Position numbers and translations under genes: made by a program. Below, in pieces: positions 21,178 through 31,536 of a stretch of DNA of 64,000 nucleotides. The notes beneath the pieces were generated by a model. The model did not search any database. It saw only the letters and a program-made list of their open reading frames with translations, and was not told the origin of the DNA. Position 1 is the first letter of the stretch; each line of letters starts with the position of its first letter. The stretch comes from Dolomedes plantarius (Eukaryota > Arthropoda > Arachnida > Araneae > Dolomedidae). The stretch lies in NCBI GenBank assembly GCA_907164885.2, contig OU015490.1:95443386-95507385 (forward strand), given 5' to 3'.

Positions 21178-21954
21178 GGGGAGTGGTCACTTTCAAGTAC
21201 CTTTAAAAGGTAATTTATGGTACCTTTAATTTTTGGACCTATGCTGGACTGTATGTACTACTCATAATTTTTGCTTGATTTACAAGAAATTTTTTGAGTA
21301 ACTGCCTATAATACTGTTTATTATATATGCAATATTTCAAAGTAATTAATAAAAAAATAAAATGATTTTTTATGCATAAAAAGTGAATATTTTTTTTAAA
21401 TCGAGCATTTTGCAGTCAACTACTGTGCGCATTCTATCAAAATAAATTATTAAGTTACATTAATAATTGCTTACTATATGTGATTACAACACTTTAGACA
21501 ACAAAATCTACCAAAATTTTTGAACCTTTATATATTTTAATTTTTGAAGAATTTTTTATAAGCTTTTATTCAGTCATTTTTGAAATTTCTAATTAAAACT
21601 AGCACGTACTAAAAGGTTTTAATATATTTTAGAATAATGTTGCTGGATGTTGTTGCCTGAAGTATTGTAATCACATATAGTAAAAATTTATTAATGTACC
21701 TTAATAATTTATATTGACAGAATGCGCACAGTAGTTGACTGCAAAATGCTCGATTTACAAAAAAAATTCACTTTTTATGCATAAAAAGTCATTTTTACTA
21801 ATTACCGTGAAAAATTGCATCTATAATAAACAATATTATAGGCAGTTACTCAAAAAATTTCATATAAATCAAGCTTAAATCATGAGTAGTACATACAATC
21901 GAACATAGGTCTAAAAATGATACTTTTAAAGGTACGTAAATGTGACCACACCCC
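21178..21954. mobile_element. Fold-back MITE, copy 1
   Basis: The element begins GGGGAGTGGTCAC and ends in a close reverse complement (GTGACCACACCCC), with TTAA on both sides (21174-21177, 21955-21958). The inverted arms are about 330 bp each, sharing blocks such as GTATGTACTACTCAT and GCAGTCAACTACTGTGCGCA, around a centre of about 125 bp. There is no coding capacity. TTAA duplication suggests mobilisation by a piggyBac-type transposase. Just left of it sits a 30-bp perfect palindrome (21161-21190) formed with the leftover end of another copy. Confidence 0.85.
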
Positions 21955-21958
21955 TTAA

Positions 21959-22808
21959 TTAAATAAGTTTCATTGTATGATAAGCAATGTTGTTACTATA
22001 AATGCTTATGCAAAATCTGCGTACAAAATCTGCTTATGCAATAAAATGCGTACTTTGTGAAAATTCAAAAATATAGCTGATTTGTACTTGTCAAAGTTAT
22101 TTGCTTTTTCTTTTTAATTCGCTGAAAAAATTTGTATTCAGTAATTTACCAACTTGACGATTATACCTCCGGTTTTAAAAGGTGTAATCTGAGATGCTTT
22201 GACTGATTTTTTTTCCAAAGGAAGATATTTTAAAGTATTGTCTGATTAAATACAGAATTGACTTCCTATTTTATTAGTCCTGATAAGAATTTATTTGTGA
22301 TTGATAGAAAATGTTGCTTTTCTACTATGTGTGTGTGTGTGTTTTGGTTAATCAGTATTATTTCTCACATTTTTTTTCCATAAGAGATTATGAACAATGA
22401 TAAAAAACTTTCTTCACAATTCTTTTCTGTAATTTCATTTCCTTAACTATTAAATTATTACAAAATTCTGAAGTCATTTATTCTGAAACCAATACACAAT
22501 TATTCTGAAAAAGTATATTTACTCATTTCCTTTAAGAATTTTAATGAATTATAGCAAAAAAAGCACTTGACATAAAGATTTTGAATGAAAATAAGCAATT
22601 GTTAAATTGAATAAATAAATTCATATTAAATACGCACTAAAATAAAACAACTTGTTTTCGTTAGGAAAAATACGAAAAATCCATTTTAAAGCGTATGGTT
22701 GTCCGTGTCTAAGCCGCCCTCTAGTGCACGCGACCGCCCTCTAGTGGCGGCGACAAAAAGGGAGACACATTTTTAACACTGAGCTGCTCCTCCTTCTGTA
22801 GCTTCATG
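21959..22808 (+). other. Right part of P element A
   Basis: AT-rich non-coding sequence ending in the inverted P terminus. The last roughly 130 bp match the inverted end of copy B at 25252-25380. It includes a short GT microsatellite at about 22327-22342. Confidence 0.7.
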
Positions 22809-22842
22809 GTATATATATAGGATTTCTCTTTTTAAAGTTCGC

Positions 22843-24043
22843 CATGAAGCTACAAAAAAATAAGCTTCAATGGGGATATTCCTCGAAAAATGGACCAATT
22901 ATGGTCGCTCGCCGGCAGATCCTCTGGTTCCTCTGGTTCCTCTGGACATGTTCCTCTGGTTTCCAATTTTCATTGAGTTATATGGACACGTGTTTTAGAA
23001 AATTGTTTTACAAATTTTTAAATTTATTCTGTGCACAAATATGCCAACATGTTTTTCACCTGGTTGTTCCAGTGGCCAGATTTCATTATAAATTATGTTG
23101 CTGGTTATGTTGTTAGGAGGATCAGTAAATTTTCTAAATGTGACCAATGCATTCAAACCTTACCATTATAAACAGCAATACTGATCAAAGTAAATTAATT
23201 AAAAATAAATAATAATAAATAAATAATAAAAAATAAATAAATAAATAACATATTTATTTTTTAAGTGATAAAAGAAATTTATACTGGTCCTCTTATGCCA
23301 GAAATAGGTTGCAATGAGCAACATAACATTAATTTAATTCAAAATGTTGTCAACTTTTTTCTAATTCCGCGCATGCATTTTATATGCAAACAAGAAAATA
23401 AAAATTCTCAACTCTGTGTTAAAGGTAAAAAATTAAGAAAACAGTCAAAATTATAAATGACATTTATTATTAAATTTAAGCTTTTATTTTATATTACTCT
23501 TGAATTGAATATCAATAAATAGTGTTATAAATATCTGAAAAACCTGTCATGTATAATTTTTTGTTCAAATTTATCTATAGTAAATTGTATATCAAGCATT
23601 AATTTTTTATTTTATAATAATGAAATTAATAGTGTATGTTGTTAGTTTCAATTCTTTATAATTATGAAATACTTTACTTATATTCAACATATTTTGTGGT
23701 TATGGCAAATTAAATACACGTCTGAGCTAAAGCCATCATTATTTTTTAAATTGTTCACAGAAATAAAATATTTCCACTATGAAAACTTCATAAAACTGGT
23801 GAATAAGCTGAAACCTTAATATAGAATTAAATTACTGTTAAGTTAGTTTTGATAAGTAAATAAGTTTTCGTTTTATGATAAAAAATGTTGTCACTATAAA
23901 TGCTTATGCAAAATCTGTTGTGTATTAGTAAAAAAAAAATTAATATTTTCCGATCTTTTTACTGTAAGTATAATAAAACCCATACTTTGTGTAACTAGCT
24001 CACTCTAGAAAATAATGGATCATTATTTACTCATTTCCCTTAA
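22843..24043 (+). mobile_element. P element C, deletion derivative (right end missing)
   Basis: The left end CATGAAGCTACAAAAAAATAAGC is a diverged P terminus placed 34 bp after the end of copy A. The interior from about 23700 resembles that of A and B (TGCTTATGCAAAATCTGTTG block) up to the MITE at 24044. I do not find its own right terminus. A short repeat of TCCTCTGG (22918-22963) replaces part of the usual leader. Confidence 0.65.
23041..23180 (+). pseudogene. P transposase remnant: THAP start joined to C-terminal piece
   Basis: The ATG at 23041 reads MPTCFSPGCSSGQ, the opening of a THAP finger. At about 23085 another frame continues NYVAGYVVRRISKFSKC, which matches the conserved YVAGYV segment near the end of P transposases. 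The whole catalytic region is missing, so this is an internal deletion. A small open frame at 23265-23456 could be the last transposase part, but I cannot confirm it. Confidence 0.6.
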
Positions 24044-24809
24044 GGGGAGTGGTCACTTTTACGTATCTTTAAAAGTATCATTTTTAGACCTATGTTCGAT
24101 TGTATGTACTACTCATGATTATTGCTTGATTTACATGAAATTTTTTGAGTAACTGCCTATAATATTGTTTATTATAGATGCAATTTTTCAAGGCAATTAA
24201 TAAAAATGACTTTTTATGCATAAAAAGTGAATATTTTTTTAAAAATCGAGCATTTTGCAGTCAACTACTGTGCGCATTCTGTCAAAATAAATTATTAAGG
24301 TACATTAATAATTTTTAACTATATGTGATTACAATACTTCAGACAACAATATAAAGAAACATTATTCTAAAATATATTAAAACATTTTAGTACGTGCTAT
24401 TTTTAATTAGAAATTTCAAAAATGACTGAGTAAAAGCTTTTAAAAAAATTCATTAAAAAATTAAAATATAATAAGGTTAAAAAATTTTGGTGGATTTTGT
24501 TGTCTAAAGTGTTGTAATCACATATAGTAAGCAATTATTAATGTAACTTAATAATTTATTTTGATAGAATGCGCACAGTAGTTGACTGCAAAATGCTCGA
24601 TTTAAAAAAAAATATTCACTTTTTATGTATAAAAAATCATTTTATTTTTATATTAATTACCTTGAAATATTGCATATATAATAAACAGTATTAAAGGTAG
24701 TTACTGAAAAAATTTCTTGTAAATCAAGCAAAAATCATGAGTAGTACATATAATCCAGCATAGGTCTAAAAATGATACTTTTAAAGGTACGTAAATGTGA
24801 CCACTCCCC
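24044..24809. mobile_element. Fold-back MITE, copy 2
   Basis: About 766 bp with the same tips (GGGGAGTGGTCAC / GTGACCACTCCCC) and inverted arms as copy 1. TTAA precedes it; on the right the sequence is TTTTAA, so the duplication is slightly damaged. Confidence 0.83.
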
Positions 24810-25251
24810 TTTTAAGGAGGGAGATCACCTTAAACTTTCAAAAAACTCAATTTTTTATTATGATTTAATTTTGAAGAATGGAATATAAGGAATCTTATGA
24901 AAAAAATTTAAGTCGATACTACAATTAGAACCAAATTTATGGCCAAATGTATAAAGCTAATAGTAAAGTAATTTATAGAAATTTTAAACTTTAAATTGCT
25001 TTTTCTAAAAACTTATTTTGAAACTTGTGCGCACTATTTCTTCAAAACTAATCATCACAAATTGCTAAAATTTTTTGTATACATGTATATCTTGCATGTT
25101 TCTACAATTTCTACCTAAATTAAGGTATTTTTTTTGCAGAAAACTTTTTTAAAAATTTATATTTTTTTTTTTACATTACAATACATTTGCCTGAAAAATA
25201 TATTTTCATGCGAAATATGGTAACTATTTTAGGTGCAGATTAAATTATAAA
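24810..25251. other. Unassigned AT-rich block, possibly a second MITE family
   Basis: It begins TTTTAAGGAGGGAGATCACC, a layout similar to the fold-back tips, but has no visible inverted partner. No coding sequence is seen. Confidence 0.4.
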
Positions 25252-25727
25252 CATGAAGCTACAGAAGGAGGAGCAGCTCAGTGTTAAAAATGTGTCTCCC
25301 TTTCTGTCGCCGCCAATAGAGGGCGCTCGCGTGCACTAGCGGGCGGCTTAGACACGGACAACCATACGCTTTAATATGGATTTTTCGTATTTTTCCTAGC
25401 GAAAACAAGTTTTATTTTAGCGCGTATTTAATATGTATTTATTCAATTTAACAATTTTTTATTTTCATTCAAAATCTTTATTTCAAGTGTTTTTTTTTGC
25501 TACAATTCAATAAAATTCTTAAAGGAAATGAGTAAATAAACTTTTTCAGAATAATTGTGTATTGGTTTCAGAATAAATTAGTTCAGAATTTTGTAATAAT
25601 TTAATAATTAAGGAAATGAAATTACAGAAAAGAATTGTGAAGAAAGTTTTTTATCATTGTTCATAATCTCTTATGGAAAAAAAATGTGAGAAATAATAAA
25701 AATGTGAAGGTAATAATGTGAGGTAAT

Positions 25728-26336
25728 TAATAAAAATGACTTTTTATGCATAAAAAGTGAATTTTTTTTAAAAATCGAGCATTTTGCAGTCAACTACTGT
25801 GCGCATTCTGTCAAAATAAATTATTAAGGTACATTAATAATTTTTTACTATATGTGATTACAATACTTCAGGCAACAATATCCAGCAACATTATTCTAAA
25901 ATATATTAAAACCTTTTAGTACGTGCTATTTTTAATTAGAAATTTCAAAAATGACTGAGTGAAAGCTTATAAAAAATTCTTTAAAAATTAAAATATATTA
26001 AGGTTAAAAAATTTTGGTTGATTTTGTTGTCTAAAGTGTTGTAATCACATATAGTAAGCAATTATTAATGTAACTTAATAATTTATTTTGATAGAATGCG
26101 CACAGTAGTTGACTGCAAAATGCTCGATTTAAAAAAAAATATTCACTTTTTATGCATAAAAAATCATTTTATTTTTTTATTAATTACCTTGAAATATTGC
26201 ATATATAATAAACAGTATTATAGATAGTTACTCAAAAAATTTGTTGTAAATCAAGCAAAAATCATGAGTAGTACATACAATCCAGCATAGGTCCAAAAAT
26301 GATACTTTTAAAGGTACTTAAAAGTGACCACTCCCC
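25728..26336. mobile_element. Fold-back MITE, copy 3 (truncated)
   Basis: The left end is deleted; the right tip (GTGACCACTCCCC) and TTAA remain. It occupies the same place in P copy B as copy 1 does in A, so the MITE was present before the two P copies separated. Confidence 0.82.
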
Positions 26337-27213
26337 TTAAGGGATTGGTCACTTTTACGTACTTTAACTAACTTACGTAATTTAACTAACTTAATAGTGA
26401 TTAAATTCAATATTATGGTTCCAGCATTGTCAGGAATTACCTTCAACTTGGTAAATTATCGATTGCAAATATTTTCAGCAAATTAAAAAGAAAAAACCCC
26501 AAATAACATTGATATGGACAAATCAGCTACATTTTCGCATTTTCACAAACTATGGGTTTCATTGTAATCACAGTAAAAAGATAGGAAAATATTAATTTTT
26601 TTTAAAATTATACTCAACAGATTTTGCATAAGCATTTATAGTAACAACATTCTTTATCATACAATGAAAACTTATTTACTTATCAACTAACTTAATAGTG
26701 ATAAAATTCAATATTAAGAAAAGTTAACTGGAAATATTTTATTTCTGTGCACAATTTAAAAAAAAATGATGGCTTTAGTTAAGACGTGTAGCTCAATTTG
26801 CCATAACCACAAAATATATTGAATAGAAGACAAGTATTTCATAATTATAAAGAACTGAAATTAACAACATACACTGTTAATGCATTATTATAAAATAAAA
26901 ATTAAATGTGTGATATACAATTTACTATAGATAAATTTATATACGTAAGTATCGTACATCTTTTATTGATGAGCGATTTCCTTTAGAGCAATAGTATGAG
27001 TAATTATTTACATCTTTTTACATACAATAGAGCTTTGTGAACACGTGATGATTATTTTTGATGGGATATAGGGATGATTGAAAAATAAAATACGCTTATT
27101 TCCAGCAGAACTTAAGATGTCTTAACTTTGCGTTCACTTAAAACACAGCAGCTGTACTTTTCTCTCATTATTATACATCTTATATTAACACCAAACAATA
27201 ATAATGTTCTTAC

Positions 27214-27321
27214 CTTAGGAGCAGCAAATATACTAGGATTTCTCTGTCCAGTTTCTTTATTTCTTTTTAAGGCTGATCTATAGCCAGTAGAACAACCCGG
27301 AGCAAAACACGTGTTTGGCAT
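27214..27321 (-). CDS. P-element transposase exon 1 (THAP finger), open copy
   Basis: The open frame reads MPNTCFAPGCSTGYRSALK and continues to FAAPK, then a GTAAG donor. It lacks the TAG found in copy A. THAP fingers need further Cys/His residues downstream, normally in the next exon; none is present here, so the product would be partial. Upstream TTCTGTGTGCAG could act as an acceptor. I infer it is a non-functional exon in a non-autonomous element. Confidence 0.65.
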
Positions 27322-27501
27322 ATTTCTGCACACAGAATAAATTTTATAATTTATAAAACAACTTTCACCACCACGCCGTATAACTCAATGTAAAATAGTC
27401 ACTTCGCTTGCAAGTCGCGCCCTCTACCGGTGAGCGACAACAATCGGTTCATTTTTCGAAAAATTCCCCATTGAAGCTTACGCTCCTTCTGTAGCTTCAT
27501 G

Positions 27502-28607
27502 GTATGTATGTATGTAACGTATACAAATCTACATTTCTTGACGAATCTGATTGAAACTTCGTATACTTATGTTTTGAAGCCTGGAGATAATTCTAATATA
27601 AGTTTGGAAGCTTTAAAATGCTTATATATAAATACATTTTTTAAATAATATTTCATCTTGGATATTTCTGAAGGGCAGTGAAATATAATTATGTTATATT
27701 TACTTTTCTATTTTACATTTAGTCTACAACTCTTTGAAATATTTCTGTGATATAATTGTAGTTTTTCTATTTTGGGCTATTTTTATAAGGAAAGGAATGA
27801 CGAATTGGGGAAAATTTTCATATTAGAACATAAAATTGCGTGTATTATTTTTGCATTTTAAAATTTTCTCTTAAGATTGTAGGTCATTTTGAATATAACT
27901 GTCATATGTATCATGTGTGAGAAGGAAATTAAAATAGTAGCATTAAGATTTTTATGCAGTTATAGGCATTATAGCTAAATTTCAATAAAAATTACTTCAA
28001 ATTGACCAATTTATAGAAAAAGTATGCTATTTACAGGTAAGTTTTTGTTCCTTTTTTTAATTTTTAAGTGCTATTTTACCATAAAACACAAAAAAAACCC
28101 TTTAAATAATCATTTTTAAAAACAAACAAATGGAATAGCTAAACACGAACATAGTTAACCGTAAATAAATCGCAAAACTGTGCTTAAGTTTAGACTGATT
28201 CTTTTTAGTTAAGTTATACTAATTTTTATGCTTTTAAAAGTACATCGTGAATTATAAAATTAAGAACAATATAAAATACAGTATACTAAACATTCTGAAG
28301 TACAAACACAATATGTAAAATACCTAATAACCAAATTTCAGAAAGTAAATAATCGTAAGTTAGCAACAATATTCAATGCGTTTATTTACCTTGTAACATC
28401 TAGGTGCGCATGCGCAGTTTTAATGAATGATTGATTCCAACGCCTTGAGATGAAATATTATTTAAAAACTGTATTTATATATAAGCATTTTAAAGCTTCC
28501 AAACTTATATTAGAATTATCTCTCGGCTTCGAAACATAAGTATACGAAATTTCAATCAGATTCGTCAAGAAATGTAGATTTGTATACATTACATACATAC
28601 ATACATA
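27502..28607. mobile_element. Long-inverted-repeat MITE between P element B and LINE 2
   Basis: 27502-27685 matches the reverse complement of 28425-28607, sharing blocks such as GTATACAAATCTACATTTC and GACGAATCTGATTGAAA. The arms are about 180 bp around a non-coding core of about 740 bp. The tips consist of a TATG/CATA microsatellite, so the exact ends and target duplication cannot be set. Confidence 0.75.
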
Positions 28608-29172
28608 GAACCATCGGACCATCGGACCATCGGAACAAGTGTTTAACTGTGTTACCTAGGCCAGAGCCTTCTAACACAGATATTTCGTGAATGTGCCATC
28701 GGAGAGCAGAAATAACACAGAAAATAAAAAGAAAGTTCGATGAGAATCAATAAAGTTCAGGAAATTGCAACACAAGAAGTGAAGCAGTGGATCTTCTGGT
28801 CAGAACTTTGGATGGTGAAAGGAACAGTTCTGATTGGATGTCTCCTGGATCTTCAAGTAATTCGCTGTTGTGGGTGGAGTTTACGGCTGTCTGTAGGCTG
28901 GAAATCAATTGGCTAGTGTAGCGAGAATAGAGAAAAGAGATTGGATAGAAAGATAAGGTCTGGGATCCGTGAGTTCAATAACTACAAAAATGAGCAAAGC
29001 CAAAATGGATTTGCTCAGAGACAGATAATTAAGTTAATAGAAAGTTTAAGGATAGGAAATAGATATTTATTTTATTTTATAAAATTTTATAGTTGTTTTT
29101 TGCCTTGGCAAGCCAAGTATTGTTTTTATATTTTTTTATATTTTTATTTAAATGACGAGGACAAACAAAAAA

Positions 29173-30043
29173 TTAAGACGGAAGACTCAGGATGGCTCGA
29201 GGCCTTTTCCTGTTAGTGGGGTCAGCGTGATCATAGTTTGCAAGATTAGAAAGGAGTTCACTGTCAATAGAATTGTGAAAGTTTATAGCTTGATTTTTGA
29301 GGTAATTTCGAATAGTAGGGATATTTAATTCCCTGTAAATACAAGTATTTCTGAAATACCAATCCGCATTAACGATTTGTCGAATGGTACTGCTCTGAGC
29401 AGATGCGAGTTTTTTAATATGGGTGTCTGCACAATATGACCACGCTGGCCCTCCATAAGTTAAGATAGGACGAAGATAGGAGTTGTAAATGAGCATTTTA
29501 TTGACTAAGCTTAATTTGCTATTCCGAGAGATTAGTGGGTAAATTAATCTTCTGGCTGCTCGGAATTTGTCCCTGACATGTAAGATATGTTGTTTCCAAG
29601 TGATGTTTTTATCTAAAACTATACCGAGGTATTTGACTGTATCAGACCAGGGGATTTTTGTGTTACCTATTTGTATTTGGTGACTGTTGAATGTCTTTTT
29701 ACGTTTAGATGTAAACATGACAGCGACGCATTTTTCGGAATTAATTTTAATTTTCCATTTGTCGAGCCAATTTTGAATGGAGGACATGTGGGTGTTGATG
29801 TATTTTACGGCGTATTTAAAATTTTTGTTAGTAGCATAAAGGGCAGTGTCGTCGGCGAAAATAGCAATGTTTGTGTTAATATTTTGAGGGATATCGTTGA
29901 CAAATAGATTAAAAAGAATTGGGGATAATACTCCTCCTTGTGGTACGCCTGAATTAATTTTAAATTTACTGGAGAGATGGCCATTAATTCTTACTTGAAA
30001 GGTACGATTTTTGAGATAGGAGATGAGAATGTGGATGATTTGG
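29173..30043 (-). pseudogene. LINE 2 ORF2, C-terminal part of reverse transcriptase
   Basis: Reading leftward from about 30043, the frame begins SYLKNRTFQVRI, then GVPQGG and the catalytic FADDTALYA, followed by the Jockey C-terminal region (GGPAWSYCADTHIKK, NADWYFRNTCIYREL), ending at 29173. It is open over this stretch. The N-terminal part of the same ORF lies inverted at 31536-33221. Confidence 0.85.
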
Positions 30044-30045
30044 GG

Positions 30046-31536
30046 TCTGACTTAACCGAACTGAATGAGAAAGATCGACTGATCCTCCAGAGATTAATCG
30101 AAGGAGCCATTAGCCCGGAACTTTATGAAAGCCTGGAACTTGTACACCCCTATGTCTTCGAAGTCTTCAAGTTAGGTAAGCTCGGAGATCATATTGGCAA
30201 AATGTATGCTATCATTAACCCAAACTCTAACCTTCCTTCTCTAACTAACAAGTCAAAGCGCGCAAAACTAACACACCCAGCAAATTCCACTGGCGTTGCC
30301 AGCACTTCAAGCTCTAACGATGGATTCATTGTACCAGCTGCCAGATTAACGGCCAAAAAACCAATAGCTATTGAAGGTTTAGCTACTGCAACTAAAAATA
30401 AATATAATTCTCTTAAAGAAACTAACTTAAATGAAAATAATGAAAATAGCCCAAGAATCACCATAGCCAAACCAAAAATCAAACATATAACCATAGTCAA
30501 AACTGGAAATTACAGACAAATTCTAACAGCAATTGCTGGACCTAATGATATAAGAAAATTCCATGCGAAAATAGGCGGAGAATTTATCAGATTAGACCCA
30601 TCCACTGAAGAAGATCATAGATCTATAACAAAATACTTAGAAGAAAATAAAATCAAAGGTTTCATTCTCCCACTAGGTATTGTCCGCCTTATAAAAGTTG
30701 TCATTCGAGGGTTGCCAAAGGAATTTACTACTGACGAAATTCAAGAAAAATTAACTGAACTTGGTTTTACTGTCATAAAAGTAGCCCAGCTAACTAGAAA
30801 AGACGGCTCCTTTCTCCCCCTTTTTCAAGTTCAACTCACCCCAACTGACCAGGCTAAAACTATATTTGAACTAAATTCCCTTTTCTACATCAAAATTTCA
30901 GTCGAATACTACAATTCCCCATACAAGACAGCCCAATGTTTTAAATGTCAACACTTCCACCACCATAGTAAATTCTGTCTAATGGACCCAAGATGCGTGA
31001 AATGTGCCGGAAATCACCTCACCAGCGAATGCAAAAATACTAAACCTGAAAGTAAACAGGTAGAAGCAGCAAAATGCTGCAACTGCCAAGGAAATCACCC
31101 AGCTAACTGGAGAGGCTGCCCTAAATTTCCCCATAACATAGCCGCTAAGAAACAAGCAGAAAAGGAAGCCAAAGAAGCCCTAAAATCAACTAAACTTGTA
31201 ACTCCTAATATCTCCTTTGCCCAAATGACTAAAACTAACATCAATATGTCCGAATTTTCACCCCCAACCCAATCTAACGACCAAATCAATTACAATCTCC
31301 CTACAATCTCGAATGACAACTCTCCCTCACCTAATGGATTTTCCCTATTAAAACAATTTCAGGAAATTAATACAATTATAAACGAAATAACGAAAGAACT
31401 AAACATAACAGACTTTTCTTCAATATTAAATAACCTACGTATTGCTAGAGAAAATATAAAATTAAATGTAACCGCGGAGGAAAAGCTTTATAGCTTCTTC
31501 CACGCGCTCTTTAAGTATGTTCAAAACACCGGTTAA
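30046..31536 (+). CDS. LINE 2 ORF1 (Gag-like, zinc knuckles), 5'-truncated
   Basis: The open frame starts at an ATG at 29977, but its first roughly 23 codons are antisense reverse transcriptase; true ORF1 homology starts near LTELNEKDRLILQRL. A central region (KIKHITIVKTGNYRQIL, EFIRLDPSTEEDHRSI) resembles ORF1 of LINE 1. Three cysteine-rich knuckles follow: CFKCQHFHHHSKFC, CVKCAGNHLTSEC and CNCQGNHPANWRGC. The stop overlaps the ORF2 start as TAATG at 31533-31537. About 55 N-terminal residues are missing compared with LINE 1. Confidence 0.85.
   Translation, partial: SDLTELNEKDRLILQRLIEGAISPELYESLELVHPYVFEVFKLGKLGDHIGKMYAIINPNSNLPSLTNKSKRAKLTHPANSTGVASTSSSNDGFIVPAARLTAKKPIAIEGLATATKNKYNSLKETNLNENNENSPRITIAKPKIKHITIVKTGNYRQILTAIAGPNDIRKFHAKIGGEFIRLDPSTEEDHRSITKYLEENKIKGFILPLGIVRLIKVVIRGLPKEFTTDEIQEKLTELGFTVIKVAQLTRKDGSFLPLFQVQLTPTDQAKTIFELNSLFYIKISVEYYNSPYKTAQCFKCQHFHHHSKFCLMDPRCVKCAGNHLTSECKNTKPESKQVEAAKCCNCQGNHPANWRGCPKFPHNIAAKKQAEKEAKEALKSTKLVTPNISFAQMTKTNINMSEFSPPTQSNDQINYNLPTISNDNSPSPNGFSLLKQFQEINTIINEITKELNITDFSSILNNLRIARENIKLNVTAEEKLYSFFHALFKYVQNTG

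Larger units (their letters stand above)
13835..22808 (+). mobile_element. P element A (THAP type, non-autonomous) with BEL and MITE insertions
   Basis: The ends are CATGAAGCTACAGAA(A/G)GAG in inverted orientation, with an 8-bp duplication outside. The left end carries a 5' exon encoding the start of a THAP zinc finger (14015-14122). A BEL/Pao element (14331-20898) and a fold-back MITE (21178-21954) are inserted. Without the BEL element it is about 2.4 kb, similar to inverted copy B at 25252-27501. No transposase catalytic part is visible, so it would depend on an autonomous relative. Confidence 0.85.
25252..27501 (-). mobile_element. P element B (inverted relative of A)
   Basis: Both ends are P termini in inverted orientation (CATGAAGCTACAGAAGGAG). 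On the minus strand it follows copy A: THAP exon, the GTTGAGTAT site empty of the BEL element, a fold-back MITE at the same position, and the same right end. A deletion removes part of the MITE and nearby DNA (around 25727). The outer flanks (GTATGTAT and ATTATAAA) do not match, so no target duplication is evident and recombination may have joined its halves. Confidence 0.8.
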
